This document shows, one piece after another, positions 6,125 to 14,106 of a stretch of 17,125 bases of DNA. The first letter of the stretch is position 1. Every line of letters starts with the position of its first letter. The position numbers and the translations under genes are program-made. Location of the stretch: positions 1 to 17,125 of the forward strand of contig CAYQZW010000031.1 of NCBI GenBank assembly GCA_964422065.1, in the 5' to 3' direction. A model generated the notes under the pieces. That model searched no databases. It saw only the letters and a program-made list of their open reading frames with translations, and was not told where the DNA came from. The stretch is from S141-55 sp964422065 (lineage in GTDB: Bacteria; Hydrothermota; Hydrothermia; WGAB01).

Positions 6125-7672
6125 ATGGATCAGGATCGATTTCAGCGATTAAAGGCGCTACGGGAAGAAGCCCTGCAAGGGGGCGGGCCAGAACGCGTCC
6201 AGCGCCAAAAGGCCCAAGGAAAACTCACCGCTCGCGAACGGATTGATCTGCTGCTCGATCCGGGCACGTTCCAGGAACTTGATATGTTCGTGACGCACCG
6301 GATCCACGACTTCGGGTTGGAAAAGCGGAAGATCTTGGGAGACGGTGTGGTCACCGGCTTCGGCAAGATCCACGGCCGGGATGTCTTTGTGTTCAGCCAA
6401 GACTTCACAGTTTTTGGAGGAACCCTCTCTTTGGCCCACGCAGAGAAGATCAAGAAAGTGATGGATTTAGCCATGCGAGTTGGGGCGCCTCTGATTGGGC
6501 TTAACGACTCTGGGGGCGCCCGGATCCAGGAGGGTGTGGCCTCCCTGGCCGGCTATGCCGAAATCTTCCTACGGAATGTCTTGGCGTCTGGGGTTATCCC
6601 TCAAATCTCCGCCATCCTTGGGCCCTGTGCCGGAGGGGCAGTCTATTCTCCAGCCTTAACAGATTTCATCTTTATGCGGCGCGGGACCGCCCACATGTTC
6701 ATTACGGGCCCCGCGGTCGTCAAACGGGTAACCCAGGAAGAGGTCACGTTCGAGGAACTCGGGGGGGCAGACATCCATGCCACACAATCCGGCGTAGCCC
6801 ATTTTGTGTACGACACCGAGGAAGAGGTGCTGGAGGGGATCCGGACCTTGCTCTCGTACTTGCCGTCCAACAACATGGAGGACCCACCGGTCCTGCCCAC
6901 GGACGATGACCCCAATCGGGAGGCGCCGGAACTGGATGACCTCATCCCAGAAGACCCGAACAAACCTTACAACATGTACGATGTCATCCACCACATCGTA
7001 GACAATGGGGAGTTCTTTGAAGTCCATCGTCAGTTCGCACCGAATATCATTGTGGGGTTTGCACGGTTTGACGGACAACCTGTGGGGATCGTGGCTCAAC
7101 AACCCATGGTGATGGCCGGCGCCTTGGATATCAACGCTTCGGTTAAGGCTGCACGATTCGTACGGTTTTGCGACGCCTTCAACATCCCCCTCCTGACATT
7201 GGAAGATGTCCCGGGGTTTCTGCCCGGCGTTGCCCAGGAGCATGGGGGGATCATCCGCCACGGTTCCAAACTCCTTTATGCCTTTGCAGAAGCTACGGTT
7301 CCAAAAATCACGGTGATCACCCGAAAGTCCTATGGTGGAGCCTACTGTGTCCTTTCCTCTAAGCAGATCCGGGGGGATATCAACCTGGCGTGGCCGACGG
7401 CTGAAATTGCCGTGATGGGGCCTGAGGGGGCCGTAGACATCATTTATCGGAAAGAACTGGCACAAGCTGAAAACCCTGAAGAACTCCGTGAGCGTCTGAT
7501 CCGGGAATATCGGCAAAAGTTTGCCAACCCATATTATGCCGCAGCGTTAGGCTACATTGACGATGTCATCGAGCCTCGAAAGACCCGCCCTTGGGTGATC
7601 AAGGCTCTCAGACTCCTGGCCAACAAACGCCAAACGCTGCCCCCGAAAAAACACGGCAACATTCCGTTGTAA
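6125..7672 (+). CDS. pccB: acyl-CoA carboxylase carboxyltransferase (beta) subunit, propionyl-CoA carboxylase type
   Basis: Biotin-dependent carboxyltransferase (515 aa, full length), moving CO2 from carboxybiotin to a short acyl-CoA. Two crotonase-like halves are visible. The N half has LNDSGGARIQEGV (126-138) and the oxyanion loop GPCAGGAVYSP (167-176). The C half has LEDVPGFLPGVAQE (359-372), the second loop YGGAYC (403-408) and AWPTAEIAVMGPEGA (422-436). The C terminus PPKKHGNIPL is typical of PccB/MmdA. Residue 408, after GGAY, is Cys; this position influences acyl-CoA choice (Asp in Streptomyces PccB, Ile in its acetyl-CoA-accepting relative), so specificity should stay open. No biotin carboxylase, biotin carrier or decarboxylase membrane subunit is in the window, so it could instead belong to a methylmalonyl-CoA decarboxylase or transcarboxylase. 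It is codirectional with the hydrogenase operon but 106 nt away. Confidence 0.93.
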   Translation: MDQDRFQRLKALREEALQGGGPERVQRQKAQGKLTARERIDLLLDPGTFQELDMFVTHRIHDFGLEKRKILGDGVVTGFGKIHGRDVFVFSQDFTVFGGTLSLAHAEKIKKVMDLAMRVGAPLIGLNDSGGARIQEGVASLAGYAEIFLRNVLASGVIPQISAILGPCAGGAVYSPALTDFIFMRRGTAHMFITGPAVVKRVTQEEVTFEELGGADIHATQSGVAHFVYDTEEEVLEGIRTLLSYLPSNNMEDPPVLPTDDDPNREAPELDDLIPEDPNKPYNMYDVIHHIVDNGEFFEVHRQFAPNIIVGFARFDGQPVGIVAQQPMVMAGALDINASVKAARFVRFCDAFNIPLLTLEDVPGFLPGVAQEHGGIIRHGSKLLYAFAEATVPKITVITRKSYGGAYCVLSSKQIRGDINLAWPTAEIAVMGPEGAVDIIYRKELAQAENPEELRERLIREYRQKFANPYYAAALGYIDDVIEPRKTRPWVIKALRLLANKRQTLPPKKHGNIPL

Positions 7673-7697
7673 TCCACAAGATTCGAAGTGGACAGCA

Positions 7698-9167
7698 TCA
7701 GAACGGTAAGGCAGGGGAGGGCTTGATTGCGGGATAGATGTACTCTTCGAAGAACCGCGCCACCCGAAAGATCCGTGCTTCTTCAAAGGGAGGCGCCATG
7801 AGTTGAAGCCCTACGGGTAAGCCCTCTTTGCTTTTCCCGACCGGAAAAGATAACGCAGGAAGTCCTGCAAGGTTTGCCGTCACGGTATAGATATCCATCA
7901 AGTAGAGCGCCAAAGGGTCCTCAATCTTCTCCCCCAGTTTTGGGGGCAACACCGGGGACACTGGTCCCAGAATGAGGTTGACCTCTTGGAACGCTTGATC
8001 GAAGTCCTGTCGGATGAGGCGTCGGACCTTCAAAGCCTTCAGGTAGTAGGCATCGTAATACCCTGCAGACAGGGCAAAGGTGCCAAGGAGGATCCTCCGT
8101 TTGACCTCTGGGCCAAAACCCTGGTCTCGGGTCAGGGTATACATCTCCTGGAGGTCTTCATAGCCTGGGGCTCGGAACCCATAGCGGACGCCGTCATATC
8201 GTGCGAGGTTCGATGAAGCCTCAGACGTACAGATCAACTGGTAGGTGGCCACCGCATAACGGGTATGAGGAAGAGAAATCCAACGGAAAGGGAATCCATG
8301 CTCCTCCAGGGCCCCGATGGCCGACTCGGTAAGTTGACGGACCTGAGGATCCAGTCCCTCGGTCTCAAGGTACTCCCGGGGGATCCCGATCGTCGGACGT
8401 TCCTCTCGGTAGTTTTGAAAAATTTCCTGCAGATCGGGGACCGGAAGGTCAAAAGACGTAGAATCCAGGGGGTCAAACCCGGCAAGATAACGGAAAAGGA
8501 TCGCGGAATCCTTGACATCACGGGTGAGGAACCCGATCTGATCCAGAGAGGAAGCAAAGGCGACCAGGCCGTACCGGGACACGCGTCCGTATGTGGGCTT
8601 CAAGCCCACGATCCCGGTAAAGGCCGCCGGCTGACGCACGGAGCCGCCGGTATCAGAGCCCAGTGCGGCAATGGCCTCACCCGCAGCAACGGCAACGGCT
8701 GAACCAGAAGAAGACCCCCCGGGAACCCGATCCGGATCCACCGGGTTTCGGGTGGGGCCAAAGTACGAGAATTCCCCGGTAGCCCCCATCGCAAACTCAT
8801 CAAGGTTGGTCTTCCCTACGATGATCCCCCCATGATCCAGGAGCCGTTCCACAACCGTGGCATTGTACGGAGATTTGAACCCCAACAGGATGCGCGAACC
8901 ACAAGTGGTCTGAAACCCTTGAACCACGATATTATCCTTGACGGCCATCGGGATGCCAAAGAGGTACTCCCGTTGCTCCTGAGGGACATCCTCAAGCTCT
9001 ACGGCGCGCTGGCGGGCCTCTTCCGCGAACGTGTCAATATAGGCGTTGAGGGTGGACTCCTGTTTCTCAATTTGGTCTAAGACATCGTCAACGATGTCGA
9101 GCGGAGCAATCTCCTCGGCTCTCAGGAGGCGATGGAGTTCATGGATAGGGAGTTTGGACAGATCCAT
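7698..9167 (-). CDS. gatA: Asp-tRNA(Asn)/Glu-tRNA(Gln) amidotransferase subunit A
   Basis: Amidase subunit of GatCAB (489 aa, full length). It releases ammonia from glutamine to amidate misacylated Glu-tRNA(Gln) and/or Asp-tRNA(Asn) in the cytoplasm. The amidase-signature triad is complete: Lys77 (MAVKDN), Ser152 at the start of SSSGS in PGGSSSGSAVAVAAG, and Ser176 in GSDTGGSVRQPA, with spacing matching characterised GatA. GatB and GatC are not in this window. The ATG (9165-9167) lies 9 nt after the stop of the upstream membrane-protein gene, so the two are probably cotranscribed; only a weak AAGG precedes it. The 3' end converges with the carboxyltransferase gene, leaving a 25-nt gap without a clear terminator. 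Confidence 0.95.
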   Translation of the reverse strand: MDLSKLPIHELHRLLRAEEIAPLDIVDDVLDQIEKQESTLNAYIDTFAEEARQRAVELEDVPQEQREYLFGIPMAVKDNIVVQGFQTTCGSRILLGFKSPYNATVVERLLDHGGIIVGKTNLDEFAMGATGEFSYFGPTRNPVDPDRVPGGSSSGSAVAVAAGEAIAALGSDTGGSVRQPAAFTGIVGLKPTYGRVSRYGLVAFASSLDQIGFLTRDVKDSAILFRYLAGFDPLDSTSFDLPVPDLQEIFQNYREERPTIGIPREYLETEGLDPQVRQLTESAIGALEEHGFPFRWISLPHTRYAVATYQLICTSEASSNLARYDGVRYGFRAPGYEDLQEMYTLTRDQGFGPEVKRRILLGTFALSAGYYDAYYLKALKVRRLIRQDFDQAFQEVNLILGPVSPVLPPKLGEKIEDPLALYLMDIYTVTANLAGLPALSFPVGKSKEGLPVGLQLMAPPFEEARIFRVARFFEEYIYPAIKPSPALPF

Positions 9168-9176
9168 GGCCTTATG

Positions 9177-9881
9177 TTACGCTCGGGGATACGGCTCTTC
9201 AAGGCTTGTGGCCAGGGGTTCGATGCCGCGGAAGGACCGGCCAAAGAGCCAGGTGGCCAGCACCATCAAAATCCAGCCGACAAGGAACAACGGCCACGCA
9301 AAGGTCTGGGGGACAAAATACTGGAAGTATTCCGGGCCGTGAGTCCGGAGGACTTGCCAGGCGTCTTTCCAGAAACTCGCCAGGACAATGCCCACCCCGA
9401 GCCAGCCTAAAACGATCGGAAGGGGATCCAAGACCGGCTGTTTCCGGTTTTCCAGCAGCGAAAAGTAAGAGATCCCTGCGACTACCAAAAGCAGGGCAAC
9501 CAGGATCGGCGCGATGACCGGACCGATCCACGGGACCGGAATGAGGAAGAGGATGTCCCAATCGAAGGGACTCCGAGGCCAACCGATCAGGACCCGAAGC
9601 CAGAAGTAATAGCCAATATCCCAGAGTCCGAAGAGAAAGAAGAACCGGAAAAGGCGGCCCCACGGGCCTCGCGCCGTAAGACTGGCCACACCCGCCAAAA
9701 GAACAAGGGTCGCGATCTCACGTCCCAGTTCTACTCCAATGAGAAGCGTGGATGGACGCGCCATGGGGAAGATTTGGAGTGGGTCCGGATAGAACAGTAC
9801 ACGGAGGTAGACGACCACCGCCGCTTCGACATATGCAAACGCAAGTGCCACAATCCCTAAAAGCACCCAGTCTTTCCGCAT
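9177..9881 (-). CDS. polytopic membrane protein of unknown function
   Basis: I do not recognise a characterised family. The 234-aa protein is mostly hydrophobic, with about six to seven predicted helices (roughly 5-27, 53-70, 76-98, 109-123, 124-142, 152-171, 194-214) and no cleavable-signal appearance. Charged or polar residues lie within or beside helices: E19, the ELGREIATL segment (51-59) and FGLWDIGYY (84-92). An aromatic/proline-rich stretch follows, GWPRSPFDWDILFLIPVPW (100-118). Such a pattern is more typical of a conserved functional core than of a random membrane spacer. The gene is the likely first member of a two-gene unit with gatA, 9 nt downstream. Upstream of the ATG (9879-9881) there is no Shine-Dalgarno; a TAAATAAT stretch just before it could be a -10, giving a very short leader. 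No function is proposed. Confidence 0.8.
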   Translation of the reverse strand: MRKDWVLLGIVALAFAYVEAAVVVYLRVLFYPDPLQIFPMARPSTLLIGVELGREIATLVLLAGVASLTARGPWGRLFRFFFLFGLWDIGYYFWLRVLIGWPRSPFDWDILFLIPVPWIGPVIAPILVALLLVVAGISYFSLLENRKQPVLDPLPIVLGWLGVGIVLASFWKDAWQVLRTHGPEYFQYFVPQTFAWPLFLVGWILMVLATWLFGRSFRGIEPLATSLEEPYPRA

Positions 9882-9928
9882 GATGGGTAATTATTTAGCC
9901 TGATCAGGACGGGGGAAACCGGCCAGGG

Positions 9929-9957
9929 TTTACACTTAGATTCTCCAGGGTTATGAT
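9929..9957 (+). promoter_or_regulatory. strong sigma70-type promoter for the secreted carboxypeptidase gene
   Basis: TTTACA (9929-9934, 5/6), a 17-bp spacer and TATGAT (9952-9957, 5/6). Transcription would begin near 9964. The -10 box contains the ATG at 9953 that would otherwise be the longest possible start of the following gene, so translation must begin further down. Confidence 0.65.
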
Positions 9958-9987
9958 AGGTGGTTTTCTTGAATACGGGGCGCTGGG

Positions 9988-9994
9988 AAGGAGG
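9988..9994 (+). promoter_or_regulatory. Shine-Dalgarno that selects a TTG start
   Basis: AAGGAGG ends 6 nt before TTG 10001. The ATG at 10010 would be 15 nt away, too far, and the ATG at 9953 is upstream of this site. This makes TTG 10001 the best start of the carboxypeptidase. Confidence 0.65.
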
Positions 9995-10000
9995 TTGACA

Positions 10001-13000
10001 TTGCGATATATGCTGTTTTTCTTGTTCGTGATTGCCCCAGGTGGGTACGGGGAGTACCTGATTGAAATCTCACCTGCAACACGGGCGGATCTTTATCGTC
10101 TGGCAACAACGCAGATCTTTGATGTCCAAGACTTTCGGAATGGAGTCCTTACCGGAATCGCCTATGATCTTGACGCCCTCCGATCCCTTGGCTATCATCC
10201 CAGGATCCTGGCTGACCTTAAGGCTCTTCGCTCCACCGTCTGGGCCCAATACCGGGACCAGTATCACAGTTACACAGAGATGGCGCAAATCCTGACAGAT
10301 CTTGCGACCTCACACCCGGAGATCTGTAAACTGGACACTCTGGGGTTCTCCGTACAGGGTCGTGCGCTGCTCTGTCTCAAAATCTCCGACAACCCAGAAG
10401 CCCGGGAGTTTGAGCCCGAAGTCCGGATTGTGGGCACCCACCATGGCAATGAATGGATCTCTACGGAGATCCCGCTCCTCCTGGCACAATATCTGGTCAA
10501 CAACTATGGCACGGATCCTACCGTGACCTCTTTGGTCAATGAACGCGAGATCTACATTGTTCCCATGGTCAACCCCGATGGCCACGAGATGCAGCAACGA
10601 CGCAATGCCAACAACGTAGATCTCAACCGGGACTACGGCTACATGTGGGATGGATGGGGAAATTCCTCTGCCCCTTACAGCCAACCGGAAACCCAGGCCA
10701 TGTATCTCTATGCTCAACAGCACAACTTCGTGCTCTCGTTGTCCTATCATTCCTATGGGGAAGTCGTGAACTACATCTGGAACTATTCCCCCATTGAACC
10801 CCCGGATAGTTCTCTGATCCGCCAACTCTCCCAGATGTATGCCTCCCACAACGGGTATTGGGTTACCGAAGGGTACGACTGGTACGAGACACAAGGCGAT
10901 CTCAACGACTATGCGTATGGCATTGACTCAGACATGGACTGGACCATCGAGTTGGGGGAGTCCTTCATCCCTCCCCCTTCCCAGATCCAGCCGATCTGGC
11001 TGGAAAATCGCGATGCGGTCCTGGAGTTTATCCAAAAGGCCGGCCAAGGGATCATCGGGGTGGTACTGGACTCGGCAACAGGGGAGACCCTTAAATACGC
11101 GCGAATCTGGGTAGAAGAAATCGGATGGCCCGTCTTTACGGACCCCGTGTCTGGAGACTTTGTGCGGGTATTGAAACCGGGAACCTATACGCTACGGGTT
11201 GAGGCCAATGGGTATGCCTCAAAGACGATCCCCAACATTACGGTCCAACCGGACCAACTCACACCGGTGACCGTCTCCCTCGCGCCGGGCGGAGGATCTT
11301 ACGCGTTTAAGTACGTCGTGGTCCGGCAAGAGGATCCGAACAACGTCTTTGCCAACCAGACCTTGCCCCCTTGGGGGCTTGGTGCCCCGGACGGCCAATC
11401 CGTTTCCCTCGGGGTAGGGGGCGAAGTCATTGTAGATGTGACCCCCGAAACCCCTATTACGGATACCTTTACGGTGTACGAAGGGCAGGACCCCAGTGGT
11501 CCCGAAGGCTACAGTGTCTATGCCTCCACAAACTGGAACGGCCCTTGGACCTTCGTCGGGACTGGGACCGGCACCCAAACGTTCTCTCTGGTCTCTGCCG
11601 GGATCAGCTATGTACGGTACCTCAAAATCGTGGACGATGGCGACGGGAATCCCAATGCGCCGACGGCGGGGTTTGACCTGGATGCCATTGAGGTCGCACC
11701 CCCTTCCGGCGTGATGGTCGTTCTCGTAGACACCTGGATCCTCACCCAGGACTCCTCCTCGTGGCTATCTCCCGGGGATACCGCCGCCCTCTATGGACTT
11801 CTCAAAAACTACGGATCCGTTGCCCTGACAAACCTCACCGCATCGCTCGAACCCGGGGACTCTTGGACCGAAGTCCTGGATACCCTCCTTTCATTGGACA
11901 CGTTGGGATCTGGGGACTCCTTGATTTGGGGGCCCATGCATTTTACGGTCCAGGACTCGGTCCCAAACGGCGCGTACGCACAACTCTCTCTGACTCTGGA
12001 AGGTGACCCCGGTTTCCACCAGACTTATCCCCTGTCCTTCCCCATTCTCACCCCCCTGGATTACATCGTGTGGGATCCGGACCCCAACCACTCCTCCGGC
12101 CCGATCCTGGATAGCCTCCTCCAAGACCTCGGCCTGACCGGGACCTATACCACAGACCTCAGTTCGGTCTATCCACAAATCCCTGGAACCGGGGCTATCT
12201 TCGTCTGCTTGGGGATCTATCCGGACAATGCCGTCATCTCCGCCGAGTCTCCAGACGCTGAAACGCTGGTGGCCTATCTAAATCGTGGAGGACGGTTGTA
12301 CATGGAGGGCGGCGACGTTTGGTATTACGATCCCCAATCCGGAGGCGGATTCAACTTCAACCCCTACTTCGGGATCCTCCCCCAGTCCGACGGAGCAAGT
12401 GACCTTGGAACGCTCCAGGGGGTCCAGGGAACCTTCACATCCGGTATGACCTTCACGTATCTTGGCGAAAACAACTGGATCGATCACATCGACGCTACTG
12501 GCAATGGACAGGTGATTTGGAACAATATGGCACCGTTTTACGGTTGTGGAGTAGCAAATGTAGACACCTCGACCAGCGGCGCGGAATACCGGACCGTCGG
12601 TGTCTCTTTTGAATTCGGCGGCCTTCAAGGGAGCACACCCACCCCCCAGGAATACCTGCAGGCCATCCTTGATTTCTTTGGTGTCGGGGTCCACGCCCAG
12701 GAAACCCACCCTGAGGCCCGTCTTGCTTCTGTAACCCTGCGCTACCCTATCCCGCTCAGGGCTACGGGGACAATCTTACTGACCGTCTACAAGCGAACGC
12801 CGATCCAATTGGATCTCTACGACCTTGCCGGACGCCGGATTTCTACACTGGTCCGAGGGGTGATGCAACCTGGCACGTACACCATCCCCCTGGCGTCCGC
12901 TGTCCACTCGCGGCTCCCCTCCGGGGTCTATTTCCTGTATCAGGTGACCCCGAATCAGGGATCTACGCGAAAAATTGTAGTGATTCAAGACGCTTTTTAG
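10001..13000 (+). CDS. secreted multidomain M14 zinc carboxypeptidase with T9SS C-terminal sorting domain
   Basis: A 999-aa exported peptidase read from TTG 10001. Domains in order: a short signal peptide (LRYMLFFLFVIAPGGYG); a propeptide-like stretch to about 80; an M14 carboxypeptidase domain (about 84-345) with zinc ligands H148 and E151 (HHGNEW) and H250 (LSYHSYG), catalytic E317 (TIELGE) and substrate-binding N209-R210 (VDLNRDY), all present; a carboxypeptidase-regulatory beta domain (350-428); a discoidin-like beta sandwich (434-566); a CARDB/NEW3-like domain (about 572-684); a glutamine-amidotransferase-like domain without an obvious catalytic Cys nucleophile (about 687-894); and a Por/T9SS sorting domain (about 909-999) with LYDLAGRRISTLV, GTYTIPL and LPSGVYFLYQV. 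It should cross the inner membrane by Sec and the outer membrane by T9SS, and hydrolyse extracellular peptides. Domain assignments after 566 are less certain. An acetyltransferase gene follows after 18 nt. Confidence 0.9.
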   Translation: MRYMLFFLFVIAPGGYGEYLIEISPATRADLYRLATTQIFDVQDFRNGVLTGIAYDLDALRSLGYHPRILADLKALRSTVWAQYRDQYHSYTEMAQILTDLATSHPEICKLDTLGFSVQGRALLCLKISDNPEAREFEPEVRIVGTHHGNEWISTEIPLLLAQYLVNNYGTDPTVTSLVNEREIYIVPMVNPDGHEMQQRRNANNVDLNRDYGYMWDGWGNSSAPYSQPETQAMYLYAQQHNFVLSLSYHSYGEVVNYIWNYSPIEPPDSSLIRQLSQMYASHNGYWVTEGYDWYETQGDLNDYAYGIDSDMDWTIELGESFIPPPSQIQPIWLENRDAVLEFIQKAGQGIIGVVLDSATGETLKYARIWVEEIGWPVFTDPVSGDFVRVLKPGTYTLRVEANGYASKTIPNITVQPDQLTPVTVSLAPGGGSYAFKYVVVRQEDPNNVFANQTLPPWGLGAPDGQSVSLGVGGEVIVDVTPETPITDTFTVYEGQDPSGPEGYSVYASTNWNGPWTFVGTGTGTQTFSLVSAGISYVRYLKIVDDGDGNPNAPTAGFDLDAIEVAPPSGVMVVLVDTWILTQDSSSWLSPGDTAALYGLLKNYGSVALTNLTASLEPGDSWTEVLDTLLSLDTLGSGDSLIWGPMHFTVQDSVPNGAYAQLSLTLEGDPGFHQTYPLSFPILTPLDYIVWDPDPNHSSGPILDSLLQDLGLTGTYTTDLSSVYPQIPGTGAIFVCLGIYPDNAVISAESPDAETLVAYLNRGGRLYMEGGDVWYYDPQSGGGFNFNPYFGILPQSDGASDLGTLQGVQGTFTSGMTFTYLGENNWIDHIDATGNGQVIWNNMAPFYGCGVANVDTSTSGAEYRTVGVSFEFGGLQGSTPTPQEYLQAILDFFGVGVHAQETHPEARLASVTLRYPIPLRATGTILLTVYKRTPIQLDLYDLAGRRISTLVRGVMQPGTYTIPLASAVHSRLPSGVYFLYQVTPNQGSTRKIVVIQDAF

Positions 13001-13018
13001 CCACAAGGAGAGGCAAAA

Positions 13019-13768
13019 ATGATCCATGAAACTGCCAAAATCGGGGAAGGAACAACGATCGGCGAATCTCCCGTGATCGGGGAGAACGTCGTGATCGGGA
13101 AAAACTGTTCCATCGGCCACTTCGTGGTCATCCATCCCGGGACACAGATTGGAGATGGAGTTCGGATTGACGACTTTACCGTGATCGGCAAGTGGCCTAT
13201 GAAGGCAAAAGCTTCGGCCATTACTCAGGAAAAAGCATTGCCTCCAACGCGGATCGGGAACGGTGTCCTGATCGGCACCCATGTGGTCATCTACCGGGGC
13301 GCTCTCATCGGCGACGATGTCTTGATTGCCGACCTGGCCTCCGTTCGGGAAGACGTCGAGATTGGCCCCAAGACCATTGTTGGGCGTGGGGTGACGGTCG
13401 AAAACCGCGTGAAAATTGGGAAACGCGTGAAGATTGAAACGGAAGCCTATATCACAGCACTCTCTGAAATCGGGGACTACTGTTTTATCGCACCGGAGGT
13501 CACGTTTACCAACGACAATTTCTTGGGACGCACCCGGGAACGGTTCAAATATCACAAAGGGGTCACCCTGAAGCGCGGGGCCCGGATAGGGGCCAATGCG
13601 ACGGTCTTGCCAGGGATTGTCATCGGAGAAGATGCACTGGTCGCGGCTGGCGCCGTGGTGACCAGGGACGTTCCTCCCAGGATGATTGTCCTTGGGGTTC
13701 CTGCGAAGGTGTGGAAACCTGTTCCGGAAGAACAGTGGATCGAAAACCAGGATTTTTACGAAGGATAG
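13019..13768 (+). CDS. left-handed beta-helix (hexapeptide-repeat) acetyltransferase, WbpD/WlbB-like
   Basis: A 249-aa acyltransferase built of hexapeptide turns from residue 1 to about 230 (IGEGTTIGESPVIGENVVIG, IGNGVLIGTHVVIYRGALIG and others). The segment CFIAPEVTFTND, then KRGARIGANATVLPGIVIG and AAGAVVTRDVPPRMIVLGVPAKVW, matches the C-terminal pattern of nucleotide-sugar N-acetyltransferases that make acetamido sugars for lipopolysaccharide. Such enzymes are trimeric and use acetyl-CoA in the cytoplasm. An insertion around 58-78 interrupts the helix, as expected for a substrate loop. AAGGAG lies 8 nt before the ATG, and the gene starts 18 nt after the carboxypeptidase stop, so it is probably in that transcript. 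No aminotransferase or dehydrogenase partner is nearby, so the exact sugar is unknown. A maltose/galactoside-type O-acetyltransferase is less likely, given the length and motifs. Confidence 0.85.
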   Translation: MIHETAKIGEGTTIGESPVIGENVVIGKNCSIGHFVVIHPGTQIGDGVRIDDFTVIGKWPMKAKASAITQEKALPPTRIGNGVLIGTHVVIYRGALIGDDVLIADLASVREDVEIGPKTIVGRGVTVENRVKIGKRVKIETEAYITALSEIGDYCFIAPEVTFTNDNFLGRTRERFKYHKGVTLKRGARIGANATVLPGIVIGEDALVAAGAVVTRDVPPRMIVLGVPAKVWKPVPEEQWIENQDFYEG

Positions 13769-13769
13769 A

Positions 13770-14051
13770 GCCGCTTTCACGCAGAATGGACCTCCCAGCG
13801 TCTATGGGAACTCGTTCTGCCTTAGGTGACCCTCGGCTGGGCGACAGGGCGTTCATGGGGCCTCATTGTTGAATTACGAAACCGCGGCACGTCCGCTTTC
13901 GAGGACTTACGGCAGTATCCTGTGGAGCTTCTGTTGACTTCGGGGAACTCTATATACGCCCCAGCACGTGGCGTCCGGGCTCTATTTCATCCGGTTGAAG
14001 GCGGAGCGAGAGCGTAAAGTCCAGAAGTTGACGTGGATCCGGATCCCTTAA
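13770..14051 (+). pseudogene. remnant of a second T9SS-sorted protein (C-terminal sorting domain, two internal TGA codons)
   Basis: This otherwise gene-free stretch, read in the frame beginning at 13770, gives a decayed sorting domain. Upstream is PPSVYGNSFCLR, then TGA (13827-13829); next GASLLNYE and TYGSILWSFC, then TGA (13935-13937). The clear end is HVASGLYFIRLKAERERKV followed by QKLTWIRIP and TAA (14049-14051). SGLYFIRLKA plus a basic tail ending in hydrophobic residues is the hallmark of Por/T9SS domains, and the intact carboxypeptidase ends with the comparable SGVYFLYQV. Both stops would revert to Arg (CGA) by one transition, and other genes here use TGA as a true stop, so decay is preferred to recoding. 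The rest of the ancestral protein is missing. A 63-codon GTG frame at 13826-14017 covers the same DNA in another phase and is not credited. Confidence 0.6.
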
Positions 14052-14092
14052 TCGGGAGGCCGCCTGGTGTAGAAGCGCCTGAAGGAAGGGGC

Positions 14093-14098
14093 TATAAT
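14093..14098 (+). promoter_or_regulatory. consensus -10 box (TATAAT) at the 5' end of the hydrolase gene
   Basis: A perfect TATAAT whose predicted start site (near 14105) lies only about 2 nt before the ATG at 14107, so the transcript would be close to leaderless. No good -35 lies at the right distance (GTAGAA/TAGAAG only; a TTGACG at about 14029 is too far). Alternatively the DNA is simply a ribosome site (GGAAGGGG) 6 nt before TTG 14098, with transcription arriving from upstream. Confidence 0.35.
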
Positions 14099-14106
14099 TG
14101 AGGACG

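Noticed and set aside
6656..7516. A 286-codon antisense frame inside the carboxyltransferase gene
   Set aside because: The plus-strand frame is an unmistakable conserved enzyme; the antisense frame is a by-product of GC-rich codon bias.
12776..13780. A 334-codon antisense frame over the carboxypeptidase end and acetyltransferase
   Set aside because: It mirrors the repetitive hexapeptide coding of the real gene on the other strand and has no family resemblance or ribosome site.
13826..14017. A 63-codon GTG frame in the gap before the hydrolase gene
   Set aside because: No ribosome site, neutral third-position composition, and a different frame over the same DNA carries the recognisable sorting-domain ending.
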